From the NCBI RefSeq assembly GCF_002959895.1, contig NZ_PPDD01000015.1, positions 1-64,000 of the forward strand: a stretch of DNA of 64,000 nucleotides, read 5' to 3'. Each line of letters begins with the position of its first letter. The stretch's first letter is position 1. Made by a program: the position numbers and the translations under genes. Source of the DNA: Veillonella infantium (GTDB taxonomy: Bacteria; Bacillota; Negativicutes; Veillonellales; Veillonellaceae). Shown in pieces: positions 17,914-25,238 of this stretch. A model generated the notes under the pieces. That model had not been told where the DNA came from. It ran no database searches and was given only the letters and a program-made list of their open reading frames with translations.

Positions 17914-19299
17914 CTACTTTCCTAAGCAGAATCGACTAAATAGTTCATCGATCATGGATTCTCGGATGGTGTCGCCCGTGATGTCCCCAAGTAGTTCCCA
18001 GGCGCTGCGCAGGTCGGTAGCGACAAAGTCCACTGGCATGCCCATATCGATGGAGGAGAGGGCTTGTTCAACTTGCGCCTTTGCTTGTTCCATGAGGCTA
18101 ATGTGGCGCACGTTACTGATCATGGCGCTATTGTCTTGTTTTACACGACCGCCGTAGACGAGTTCTTGTACCCATTTAGAGAGGACTGCAGAGCCTTCGC
18201 CTTCTTTGGCACTAATGCGCTCAATAGCTGTAAAAGTCCCGTGTTCTTTAATATTTTCATCTGTAACGACTTGTGCCACATCGGACTTATTGAGGAGTAC
18301 GATGGTATTCAAACCGCTGACAGAGGTCAAAATTTCGATTTCTTCAGGGGTTAATGGCGTAGATCCATCGATAACACAGAGCACGATGTCTGCTTTGTTA
18401 ATATAATCGCGAGCCCGTTCCACGCCGAGGGCTTCTACCGTATCTTGAGTATCGCGAATACCTGCCGTATCGATGAGGCGCAGAGAAATGCCTTCTACGG
18501 TCATATATTCTTCAATACTGTCCCGTGTTGTCCCCGGAATATCCGTTACAATAGCGCGGTTTTCACGCAATAGAGCATTCATAAGGCTCGATTTACCTGC
18601 ATTTGGGCGGCCTACAATAACCGTCGTAATACCGTCGCGAATAAGGCGACCTGTGTTCGCTGTGGACAACAAATCGTCCATAGCTTTCAAAATAGGCTCT
18701 AGCTGCTCACGAACCTCTTGGCTCGTTACATCCTCGATATCCTCTTCTGGATAGTCGATGGTTACCTCTAAATGAGCAATCATGGCGATGAGCTGTTCAC
18801 GCACATCTTTTACAAAGGACGAAACTGTGCCGTCTAGCTGCGATACAGCGAGAGAGAGGGAGTCCTCTGTTTTTGCTTCAATAATATCAATGATCGCCTC
18901 CGCTTGGGTGAGGTCGATACGTCCATTCATAAAGGCGCGCTTCGTAAATTCGCCGGCCTCTGCCATGCGCACATCGTGATTTACGAGCAGTTTCAAGATT
19001 TGTCGAACCGGCACAATACCGCCGTGACACTGAATTTCTACCACGTCTTCTGCGGTGTAAGAATGAGGGCCTTTCATTAATAATACAAGAACCTCGTCGA
19101 TGGTCTTATTCGTTGCTGGATCCACAATGGTTCCGTATTGTATCGTTCTGTTTTGGCGGTCCATCAAAGGAACGGTGCCAGCGCTCTTGAACAGGCTATT
19201 TACAATAGGAAAACTATCCTTACCGCTGACCCGAATAATGCCAACCCCGCCGATGCCGGGCGGCGTCGCAATGGCCGCTATTGTATCATCTATATACAT
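17914..19299 (-). CDS. mnmE: tRNA modification GTPase MnmE (TrmE)
   Basis: A 461-residue MnmE, the potassium-activated GTPase that works with MnmG on wobble uridine of tRNA. The N-terminal formyl-THF-binding domain begins MYIDDTIAAIATPPGIGGVGIIRVSG. The G domain is inserted in the helical domain with GRPNAGKSSLMNALL (about residue 225) and DTAGIRDT. The protein ends in CLGK, the conserved C-terminal CxGK motif. GGAGATATGT lies before the ATG. It belongs to the minus-strand series from rpmH to mnmG, the normal Firmicute order. Confidence 0.95.
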   Translation of the reverse strand: MYIDDTIAAIATPPGIGGVGIIRVSGKDSFPIVNSLFKSAGTVPLMDRQNRTIQYGTIVDPATNKTIDEVLVLLMKGPHSYTAEDVVEIQCHGGIVPVRQILKLLVNHDVRMAEAGEFTKRAFMNGRIDLTQAEAIIDIIEAKTEDSLSLAVSQLDGTVSSFVKDVREQLIAMIAHLEVTIDYPEEDIEDVTSQEVREQLEPILKAMDDLLSTANTGRLIRDGITTVIVGRPNAGKSSLMNALLRENRAIVTDIPGTTRDSIEEYMTVEGISLRLIDTAGIRDTQDTVEALGVERARDYINKADIVLCVIDGSTPLTPEEIEILTSVSGLNTIVLLNKSDVAQVVTDENIKEHGTFTAIERISAKEGEGSAVLSKWVQELVYGGRVKQDNSAMISNVRHISLMEQAKAQVEQALSSIDMGMPVDFVATDLRSAWELLGDITGDTIRESMIDELFSRFCLGK

Positions 19300-19354
19300 A
19301 CATATCTCCGTATTTCGATTATCTAGTATTTGCTTTTGTATATGTTCTTCGCCT

Positions 19355-19412
19355 GTGAAAGTTAAACTAAACTAATCTTTGCATGCGAAGATTAACTTAG
19401 GTTAGCTTTCAC
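19355..19412. other. Long imperfect hairpin flanked by GTGAAAG/CTTTCAC
   Basis: Arms of about 25 bases (left starting GTGAAAGTTAAAC, right ending GGTTAGCTTTCAC) pair with about 20 matches around TGCATGCG. It lies between jag and mnmE on the minus strand. No T-run follows. The ends carry the CTTTCAC-type motif seen elsewhere in the window. Confidence 0.6.
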
Positions 19413-19486
19413 CATAACCTAAAGAATAAAGGGGGGCAGCCCTCAAGCAACCATGAATTCAGTCACTTGAAAGCTGCACCACTATA

Positions 19487-20284
19487 TTATTTTTTGTACG
19501 TAATCACAACGTGACGGAATGGTTCGTCCCCTTCACTGTTAGTAACAACGTTTTTATCCCCTTGAAGGGCAGTGTGAATGATTTTACGTTCAAAAGCATT
19601 CATCGGTTCTAAGGAAACCTTTTGACGGTTGCGTTTCACCTTAGAAGCCAAGCGTTTCGCGAGATTTACCAATGTTTCTTCTCGACGAGAACGGTAATTT
19701 TCCACATCTACAACGATGTGGCAGTGGCCAGACACATCCTTGTGAGCCACGAGATTTGTTAAGTATTGAATAGCATCCAATGTTTGACCATGTTTACCGA
19801 TCAAAATACCTAAATCTTCGCCGTGTACTTGGAATGTAATCTTATCTTTAGTCATCATTTTTTCGATAACTACAGTGAGGCCCATTTGTGTAAACATATC
19901 ATCGAGGAATTGTTTACCTTTTTCAGCAATTTCTTGTTGCTCTTCTTTTGAAAGTTCCTTTTTAGAAGGTTTTTCTACAACATCACCTTCAGAAGTTTCA
20001 ACTGCTGTATCTTGTACTTCTGTTTCACTTGTTGCTACTGGCTTGGAAGCAACAGCTACAGATTGTTCTTCTACATGAGCTACTTCTTCTTGCGTAGCAG
20101 TTTTAGCTACAGATGTGAAGAATAAGCGAACAACTGCTGGTTTACGACCAATGCCCAAGAAGCCATTAGAAGGTTGTTCCAAGACTTTAGTTTCTACCAA
20201 TTCTTGGCCATCTTCAGCCAATTGAGCTACGCCTTTGGCAATGGCATCTTCAATGGTTTTAGCAGATACATCGATAAATTCCAT
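19487..20284 (-). CDS. jag: RNA-binding protein Jag (KhpB)
   Basis: A 265-residue Jag/KhpB protein. The N-terminal Jag domain (about 1-50) contains GFLGIGRKPAVVRLFF; a Glu/Val/Thr-rich linker (about 62-120) follows. The KH domain with ILIGKHGQTLDAIQYL (about 165-180) and the C-terminal R3H domain (about 200-265, with ERKIIHTALQ) complete it. In Gram-positive relatives KhpB pairs with KhpA and binds many RNAs that affect cell division and elongation. It starts eight bases after the yidC stop, so the two are cotranscribed and probably translationally linked. Confidence 0.92.
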   Translation of the reverse strand: MEFIDVSAKTIEDAIAKGVAQLAEDGQELVETKVLEQPSNGFLGIGRKPAVVRLFFTSVAKTATQEEVAHVEEQSVAVASKPVATSETEVQDTAVETSEGDVVEKPSKKELSKEEQQEIAEKGKQFLDDMFTQMGLTVVIEKMMTKDKITFQVHGEDLGILIGKHGQTLDAIQYLTNLVAHKDVSGHCHIVVDVENYRSRREETLVNLAKRLASKVKRNRQKVSLEPMNAFERKIIHTALQGDKNVVTNSEGDEPFRHVVITYKK

Positions 20285-20292
20285 AGTGTCTC

Positions 20293-20961
20293 CTATTTCT
20301 TAGCTTCTAAGCTTTTGTAAATGAAATGTTGTTGCACAAATTGGAATACATTGGATACGATCCAGTAAATAACTAAGCCAGATGGGAAGTTAAGGGAGAT
20401 GTAACCAATGAATAAAGGCATAAAGATTGTCATAATCTTTTGTTGTTGCGCAGCAGCACCAGTTGCACCGCTACTAGTTTGCTTGGACATAATCCATGTA
20501 GATAATGCACTCAATACTGGCAAAATATACATTGGATCTGGTTCACCAAGACTAGGAAGCCATAAGAATTGTACATAGTTTTGATCGTATGGATAGCCTT
20601 GTAAAGCATAGAAGATAGCGATCAAGAATGGCATTTGCACCAATAGAGGCAAACAACCAGCCAATGGGTTAACACCCATTTCTTTGTACAATGCACCCAT
20701 TTCTGCTTGAAGTTTTGCAGGATCGTTTTTGTATTTATCTTGCAATTCTTTCATGCGAGGCTGTAACTCTTGCATAGCCTTCATGGATTTGATTTGTTTT
20801 ACAGTAAGTGGTGCCAAAACCGCTTTAATAACGATTGTTAAAAGGATAATAGCCACACCGTAGCTTGGATAGCCTACCATTTGAGTTAATTGGAACGCAT
20901 AGGTTACCAATGTAGTCATCAATTCAACGATAGGGTGGAATATACTACTTAAGAATTCCAT
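20293..20961 (-). CDS. yidC: Membrane protein insertase YidC
   Basis: A 222-residue YidC/Oxa1/Alb3 insertase that helps membrane proteins enter and fold in the inner membrane. Five hydrophobic segments are visible. The conserved positively charged hydrophilic groove residue is present in TIVIKAVLAPLTVKQIKS. PLAGCLPLLVQMPFLIAIFYAL and FPSGLVIYWIVSNVF are classical family segments. The protein lacks the large periplasmic domain of proteobacterial YidC and, unlike many Gram-positive forms, no lipobox is evident at the start. It lies between yidD/rnpA and jag, the standard arrangement. Confidence 0.94.
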   Translation of the reverse strand: MEFLSSIFHPIVELMTTLVTYAFQLTQMVGYPSYGVAIILLTIVIKAVLAPLTVKQIKSMKAMQELQPRMKELQDKYKNDPAKLQAEMGALYKEMGVNPLAGCLPLLVQMPFLIAIFYALQGYPYDQNYVQFLWLPSLGEPDPMYILPVLSALSTWIMSKQTSSGATGAAAQQQKIMTIFMPLFIGYISLNFPSGLVIYWIVSNVFQFVQQHFIYKSLEAKK

Positions 20962-21082
20962 TGTTTCTCCTTTTTCTTACAGTCCGAAACCGTCCTTTGC
21001 GCATCCATATATCGTTATGGTATGGTCTAAATTTCATCCATACAGATGCTCAGGTATTTCCAAAACTGTGCTAGATGTTTTT

Positions 21083-21101
21083 TGTGAAAGTTGCTTTCAC
21101 A
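21083..21101. other. TGTGAAAG/CTTTCACA inverted pair hairpin
   Basis: TGTGAAAG, a three-base loop TTG, and CTTTCACA form a perfect 8-bp hairpin between yidD and yidC. It follows TTTTTT on the plus strand. It is built of two copies of the octamer that is over-represented in this window. Confidence 0.7.
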
Positions 21102-21129
21102 GAACGCATCCAGCCTAATCAAAAATAGA

Positions 21130-21351
21130 TTATGGTACTGGGTCATAGCCACCCTTGTGGAAAGGATGGCAGCGAAGAATGCGTTTTAAACCCATCCAGC
21201 TACCTTTCAAAGGACCATATTTTTCGATGGCCTGCAAAGTATATGTGGAACATGTCGGATAATAACGGCAACATCCAGGTTTTAAGGGAGATATGGCAAG
21301 CTGATAGAACCTAATTAAAAGTCGTAAAAGCATTGTTATACAGCGTTTCAT
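21130..21351 (-). CDS. yidD: Membrane protein insertion efficiency factor YidD
   Basis: A 73-residue YidD protein. The family hallmark is complete: [31 protein letters not shown], split here as [17 protein letters not shown] and [10 protein letters not shown], then [20 protein letters not shown]. It assists YidC-dependent insertion at the inner membrane. The start at 21351 is supported by GGAGATTT before the ATG; a longer in-frame start at 21381 would run nearly to the rnpA stop. It lies between rnpA and yidC as usual. Confidence 0.92.
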   Translation of the reverse strand: MKRCITMLLRLLIRFYQLAISPLKPGCCRYYPTCSTYTLQAIEKYGPLKGSWMGLKRILRCHPFHKGGYDPVP

Positions 21352-21399
21352 AGAAATCTCCATATACACAAAAAGGACCAAAGCCTCTAACTTGTGGTC

Positions 21400-21759
21400 C
21401 TATTTATCATTTTGTACCAATAATTTGCTTTTTCGCAAGAGATACAAAATCTCCTTTTCCGCTTTTTCGTAGGTAGCGTTTTTCAGAGGGCCACGTCCAA
21501 CAATTACGATATGATACCCTTCGCGTATGGAATGTTGATTGAGGCGATATACCTCTTTCATGAGCCGTCTAGCTCGGTTGCGCTCAACAGCACAACCAAC
21601 CTTTTTGCCTGTTACAAAACCAATGCGAGTAGATTGCTTCGCCACGGGCATACGATAGAGTACACACATACGTCCTACTTCGTATTTTCCGTGCTTATAC
21701 ACAAGGCGATATTCATTATTGTGCGTCAGTCGTCTTGCTTTATCGAGGCAATAATCCAT
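21400..21759 (-). CDS. rnpA: Ribonuclease P protein component RnpA
   Basis: A 119-residue RnpA, the basic protein subunit of RNase P, which trims the 5' end of precursor tRNA. The RNR motif is present as ERNRARRLMKE (about residues 60-70 of the protein), with GFVTGKKVGCAV before it and YHIVIVGRGP after. Two in-frame ATGs are possible (21765 and 21759); the second lies at better distance from AAGGACA. It is downstream of rpmH, from which a terminator-like hairpin separates it, and upstream of yidD. Confidence 0.93.
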   Translation of the reverse strand: MDYCLDKARRLTHNNEYRLVYKHGKYEVGRMCVLYRMPVAKQSTRIGFVTGKKVGCAVERNRARRLMKEVYRLNQHSIREGYHIVIVGRGPLKNATYEKAEKEILYLLRKSKLLVQNDK

Positions 21760-21790
21760 ATGCATTGTCCTTAAGTCCTAAGAATAGAAA

Positions 21791-21816
21791 AACTTGGCAG
21801 CAGCGCCAAGTTTTTT
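21791..21816. terminator. Hairpin between rpmH and rnpA
   Basis: AACTTGGC and GCCAAGTT pair around AGCAGC, with T-runs on both sides. On the minus strand it lies after rpmH and before rnpA, so it could reduce transcription into rnpA and explain higher rpmH expression. Confidence 0.8.
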
Positions 21817-21838
21817 CTCCTGCCTAACAGCTATTATA

Positions 21839-21973
21839 TTATGCAGATAAGCGTTTTCTGCCTTTTGCACGTCTTCTTTTTAAAACGAGACGGCCACCGA
21901 TAGTTTTCATGCGTTCACGGAAACCATGGGTACGTTTTCTCCAAAGAGTATTTGGTTGGTAAGTACGTTTCAT
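21839..21973 (-). CDS. rpmH: 50S ribosomal protein L34
   Basis: A 44-residue L34, too short for many gene callers. Translation of the minus strand reads [18 protein letters not shown], then [20 protein letters not shown] and RKRLSA, an unmistakable L34 with its many Arg and Lys. AGGAGGTG lies upstream of the ATG at 21973. As in nearly all bacteria it stands beside rnpA and close to dnaA, which is divergently transcribed here. The space between rpmH and dnaA (1.35 kb) is unusually long and holds giant palindromes and oriC. Confidence 0.97.
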   Translation of the reverse strand: MKRTYQPNTLWRKRTHGFRERMKTIGGRLVLKRRRAKGRKRLSA

Positions 21974-22068
21974 TAGTAAAACACCTCCTCGTCATTTGTA
22001 TTGTTTTACTTATACCATAACAGGGTAATTATAGAGTTAAAACGTAAATTTGTCAATATTTTAGGGCT

Positions 22069-22300
22069 ATTCTGAAAGACTTTTATATAGATTTTACTTA
22101 AATCCGATAGAACTTAAAACTGATACTACTTTTATAGGAGCAGGAATAGATGTGGTTTTCTCCCTCCATACGACACGTAAGTCGGTCAAAAATCCACATC
22201 TATTCCTGCTCCTAACACATTTTAATGACTACTATAACACCTACTACCAGTATAAAAAGTAGTATCAGTTTTTATAGCAAATCTAAAAGTCTTTCAGAAT
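22069..22300. repeat. Giant imperfect palindrome 1 with conserved tip
   Basis: A nested inverted repeat of 232 bases. Perfect 17-base outer arms lie at 22069-22085 and 22284-22300; middle arms (AAAACTGATACTAC-type) at 22116-22136 and 22251-22272; perfect 21-base inner arms at 22135-22155 and 22194-22214. The tip (22156-22193) contains CTCCATACGACACGTAAGTC and then GGTCAAAA. No open reading frame is present. It is the first of three such elements. Confidence 0.85.
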
Positions 22301-22346
22301 ACGGATCTAAGATTAACAAATTTTACCTTTTAACCGCTGGGGGAGG

Positions 22347-22536
22347 AGATGAGAATGATGTTACGTTTCCAGGGGGAGGAATATAGGGCTCCTTCATCGC
22401 TCCATACGACGCGTAAAGTCGCTCAAAAGGACCCTATATTCCCTCCCTAAGTAAACCCTAAACTCACCTTACACACCACTACACGATGTAAACGTAACAT
22501 CAATTATTAGCAATACAAGAACTCTCATTCTAATCT
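22347..22536. repeat. Giant imperfect palindrome 2 with conserved tip
   Basis: Nested arms: AGATGAGAATGA-type at 22347-22358 with 22525-22536, perfect GATGTTACGTTT at 22357-22368 with 22490-22501, and GGAATATAGGG at 22378-22388 with 22432-22442. The tip (22389-22431) contains GCTCCATACGACGCGTAAAG and TCGCTCAAAA, almost the same as palindrome 1. The element is flanked by near-identical direct repeats, CAAATTTTACCTTTT (22317-22331) and CAAATTTACCTTTT (22549-22562). Confidence 0.82.
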
Positions 22537-22586
22537 TTTTATATAAGACAAATTTACCTTTTGATCTCTAGTTAGAAAGAGGGGAA

Positions 22587-22608
22587 GAATAGATGTGGTT
22601 TTCTCCCT
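22587..22608. repeat. Partial copy of palindrome 1 left arm
   Basis: Twenty-two bases identical to 22144-22165 (beginning GAATAGATGTGG, ending TTCTCCCT), followed by a decayed CCCTCTACGCC. There is no matching right arm, so this is a broken or partial copy. Confidence 0.75.
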
Positions 22609-22628
22609 TTTCCCTCTACGCCATATAA

Positions 22629-22914
22629 AATTACAATTTGTTTTATTAACAGAAGTTTATTGTTTAGTAACGATGATTGGATAGTTTCTAGATTACTTTT
22701 CCACAATTATTATTTATTAACATGGTTATCTATTATTGTTAGAAAGGGGATTGATACTAATTTTTAAGCGACTTGCGTCAGAATGGAGCGAGAAAATTAG
22801 TATCAATCCCTTCCTAAAAGTAATCTAGAAACAAATGTAAAAATAGATGGATAAAAATTAGATTTATAACTCATCGTTACTTAGTTAAATATAGTTCATA
22901 TACAAATTGTAATT
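22629..22914. repeat. Giant imperfect palindrome 3, tip in reverse orientation
   Basis: A nested inverted repeat of 286 bases: perfect 13-base arms at 22629-22641 and 22902-22914, AGTAACGATGA at 22666-22676 with 22871-22881, perfect 17-base arms at 22684-22700 and 22816-22832, and an 18-base inner pair at 22747-22764 and 22793-22810. The tip (22765-22792) reads, on the minus strand, CTCGCTCCATTCTGACGCAA then GTCGCTTA, the same tip as palindromes 1 and 2 reversed. Confidence 0.85.
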
Positions 22915-23013
22915 CAATAAAAGTAGTTTTCAGTCCTCCCCCAAAAGTAATTGATGAACAAAAGATGAGATAATTACTGAGTTATTAACATTTCTCCTTC
23001 AGATAATCAAAAG

Positions 23014-23315
23014 TTATCCACAGAATAAATGACAAACTAGTGATTTTTTGGTACAATCATACTTGAAATTAGGAAAAAGTATATATTTTTATAAGTTTTT
23101 GTTGGATAACTTTTAAGGTTATCCACATTTTTTCTCTTTTAACCTGTGTAATCTATAAAGTCAGTTATTATCTGGTTGGAAGAGAATTTTATTTTCACTT
23201 ATTCACAGGTTGTGTACAGGTTATTCACAGGAATAACAGGTTTTTCCACAGCTTTCACAATAGTTATACACATTATTCCTAAAGTTATACACATTTATCG
23301 CAATAGTTATACACA
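23014..23315. other. oriC, left DnaA-box cluster
   Basis: Upstream of dnaA lie perfect boxes TTATCCACA at 23014-23022 and 23119-23127, and one-mismatch forms at 23199 and 23221 (TTATTCACA), 23242 (TTTTCCACA), 23264, 23285 and 23307 (TTATACACA). All read in the same direction. The last three are regularly spaced by 21-22 bases, a typical array for DnaA assembly and for dnaA autoregulation. Confidence 0.9.
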
Positions 23316-23326
23316 AGAGGCACGTC

Positions 23327-24904
23327 ATGCAATCATTTGATTTGAATAATATATGGGAACATATATTGCAAGAGGCGAAAAAGAACATGCAACATTTGCC
23401 TGACGCGTTGTACTTGCGCGTCACGTCATCGTTGATTCCCATGTCTCTCGACAGTCATTCGATCCATATAGGGGTCATGCAAACATTTGTTAAAAACTTA
23501 ATCGATCAGCAGCCGCAGATTAGCAAGGCTTTACAGGATGCTATTACTACGGTTATCGGTTCCCATCGGGATATGGTGTTATTTGATTTCAATCAAGAGA
23601 GTATAGATACTACCTTTGTTGATGAAAGTCTCATCGATGATGCACCTGTAGTGGCTCCACCGATGCCATTACCGCCTGTGGTAGAGGAAAAAGCTCAACA
23701 AGATGAGTTCTATAAACCAATCTATCAAGAGCCTGTCTATATCGACCGCGCACCAGCTCCTGTGAATATTCCAGATGAGCCAATGGTAGCGCCTAGTAAA
23801 ACAGTTGAAACTACAACACCTACATTACAGTCTGATAATGTACCTGTGGATTTATCCTTATCTAACCTTAATCCAGCGTACCGTTTTGACAACTACGTTA
23901 CAGGCAACGCGAACCGCATTCCATTTGGGGCGGCTCAAAATGTAGCTGAGTTCCCAGGCGGCGACTATAATCCGCTCTTTATTTATGGCCCTTCAGGTCT
24001 AGGTAAAACGCATTTGATGCACGCCATCGGCAACGCTATCAAGGAAAATCATCCTCACATGAAGGTTATGTCCATTACGAGCGAAAACTTTATGAACATT
24101 TTCGTAGAAACATTGCAGCGTAACCAAGGTAAATTGTTCCGCAACACATTCCGCAACATCGACGTGCTCATGATTGACGATATTCAGTTCCTTGAAAGTC
24201 GTGAAAGTACGAAAACTGAGCTATTTAATACGTTCAATGAGTTATTAAATAACAACAAGCAAATCGTCCTCACCTCTGATACGATGCCAAACGATATGGA
24301 GCAATTCGAAGACCGTCTTCGTTCTCGTTTCCAAGCTGGCTATATTGCTACCATGGAAAATCCAGATTTAGAAACACGCATTGCCATCTTTAGATCTTTG
24401 CTGGAACGAGAATATAAGAAAAATCGCGTTATCCGCATCGATAACGACTCCATCAACTATGTGGCATTACAATTTAGCGAAAATGTCCGCGTGTTGCAAG
24501 GGGCTTTCACAAAATTAATCGGTACCGCATCCATCGATCAACGTCTTGAATCTATCGATCTAGAATACACTAAACAAGCCTTGGCTGGCCTCGTTCACAC
24601 CGAAGAGGTGAACATGGTCACTATTGAAAGTATCCAGAATTTTGTAAGTTCTTATTTCAGTATTAAAAAGCAAGACTTGCTCGGCAAGAAGCGTAAGGCA
24701 CAGTTCGCATTTCCACGCCAAGTGGCCATGTATCTATGCCGCGATATGATCAATGAAAGTTATCCGCAAATCGCAGCAGCCTTCTCTCGTGACCATACGA
24801 CAATTCTCCATGCGTACGATAAAATTACGAAGGAAATTGAACGAAACGAAGAAACTAAGAACATGATTTCTGAAATTAAACAGAAATTAACAACCTGTGG
24901 ATAA
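23327..24904 (+). CDS. dnaA: Chromosomal replication initiator DnaA
   Basis: A 525-residue DnaA. Domain I occupies about residues 1-85. Domain II is a long Pro/Val-rich acidic linker (about 95-180). The AAA+ domain III begins near LNPAYRFDNYVTGNANR, with Walker A GPSGLGKTH (about 222-230), Walker B VLMIDDIQF (about 285) and DRLRSRFQAG. Domain IV ends with the DNA-binding signature AFSRDHTTILHAYDKI (about 487-502). The linker makes it some 70 residues longer than the B. subtilis protein. The stop codon lies inside a DnaA box. AAGAGG precedes the ATG at suitable spacing. DnaA boxes flank the gene on both sides. Confidence 0.97.
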   Translation: MQSFDLNNIWEHILQEAKKNMQHLPDALYLRVTSSLIPMSLDSHSIHIGVMQTFVKNLIDQQPQISKALQDAITTVIGSHRDMVLFDFNQESIDTTFVDESLIDDAPVVAPPMPLPPVVEEKAQQDEFYKPIYQEPVYIDRAPAPVNIPDEPMVAPSKTVETTTPTLQSDNVPVDLSLSNLNPAYRFDNYVTGNANRIPFGAAQNVAEFPGGDYNPLFIYGPSGLGKTHLMHAIGNAIKENHPHMKVMSITSENFMNIFVETLQRNQGKLFRNTFRNIDVLMIDDIQFLESRESTKTELFNTFNELLNNNKQIVLTSDTMPNDMEQFEDRLRSRFQAGYIATMENPDLETRIAIFRSLLEREYKKNRVIRIDNDSINYVALQFSENVRVLQGAFTKLIGTASIDQRLESIDLEYTKQALAGLVHTEEVNMVTIESIQNFVSSYFSIKKQDLLGKKRKAQFAFPRQVAMYLCRDMINESYPQIAAAFSRDHTTILHAYDKITKEIERNEETKNMISEIKQKLTTCG

Positions 24905-25051
24905 CTCTGTGGATATATTGTGCGTAACTTTGTGGATATCCTAAAAACTGCACTCTGCTGTGAGTATGTGGATAAGTGGTTACAAACTATCAACATAGTT
25001 ATACACAACCGAGAAATCACACAGTTAGTAGCGCCAATTCACTTTTACACA
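24896..25051. other. oriC, right DnaA-box cluster
   Basis: Between dnaA and dnaN lie TGTGGATAA (24896-24904, overlapping the dnaA stop), TGTGGATAT (24908-24916 and 24931-24939), TGTGGATAA (24967-24975), TTATACACA (24999-25007) and a weaker TTTTACACA (25043-25051). Orientation switches between the fourth and fifth box, facing the unwinding tract that follows. Confidence 0.88.
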
Positions 25052-25060
25052 TATGAACAG

Positions 25061-25090
25061 GCCCCTACTATTACTACTACTAAAACTAAC
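25061..25090 (+). other. DnaA-trio-like unwinding element
   Basis: A short GC-rich GCCCC is followed by TACTATTACTACTACTAAAA and CTAAC. This resembles the DnaA-trio described in B. subtilis, where triplets next to a GC-rich patch and DnaA boxes guide DnaA onto single-stranded DNA. Position between dnaA and dnaN agrees. Function is inferred from the match. Confidence 0.75.
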
Positions 25091-25238
25091 AAACAATCAA
25101 AAAACCAGTAGAAACAGATCTATCGCAGAATATCTATAGAGCATGTACGATAGCAAACATAGAATATTACAAACAAGATAAGTAATTATTAGAGCTTCTA
25201 CAATATATAGAAATATAGAAATCAAAAAGGAGTTATAT

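Noticed and set aside
22069-22914. The giant palindromes as simple terminators of rpmH or as part of oriC
   Set aside because: They lie upstream of rpmH, not after it, lack T-runs, contain no DnaA boxes, and are far longer than terminators.
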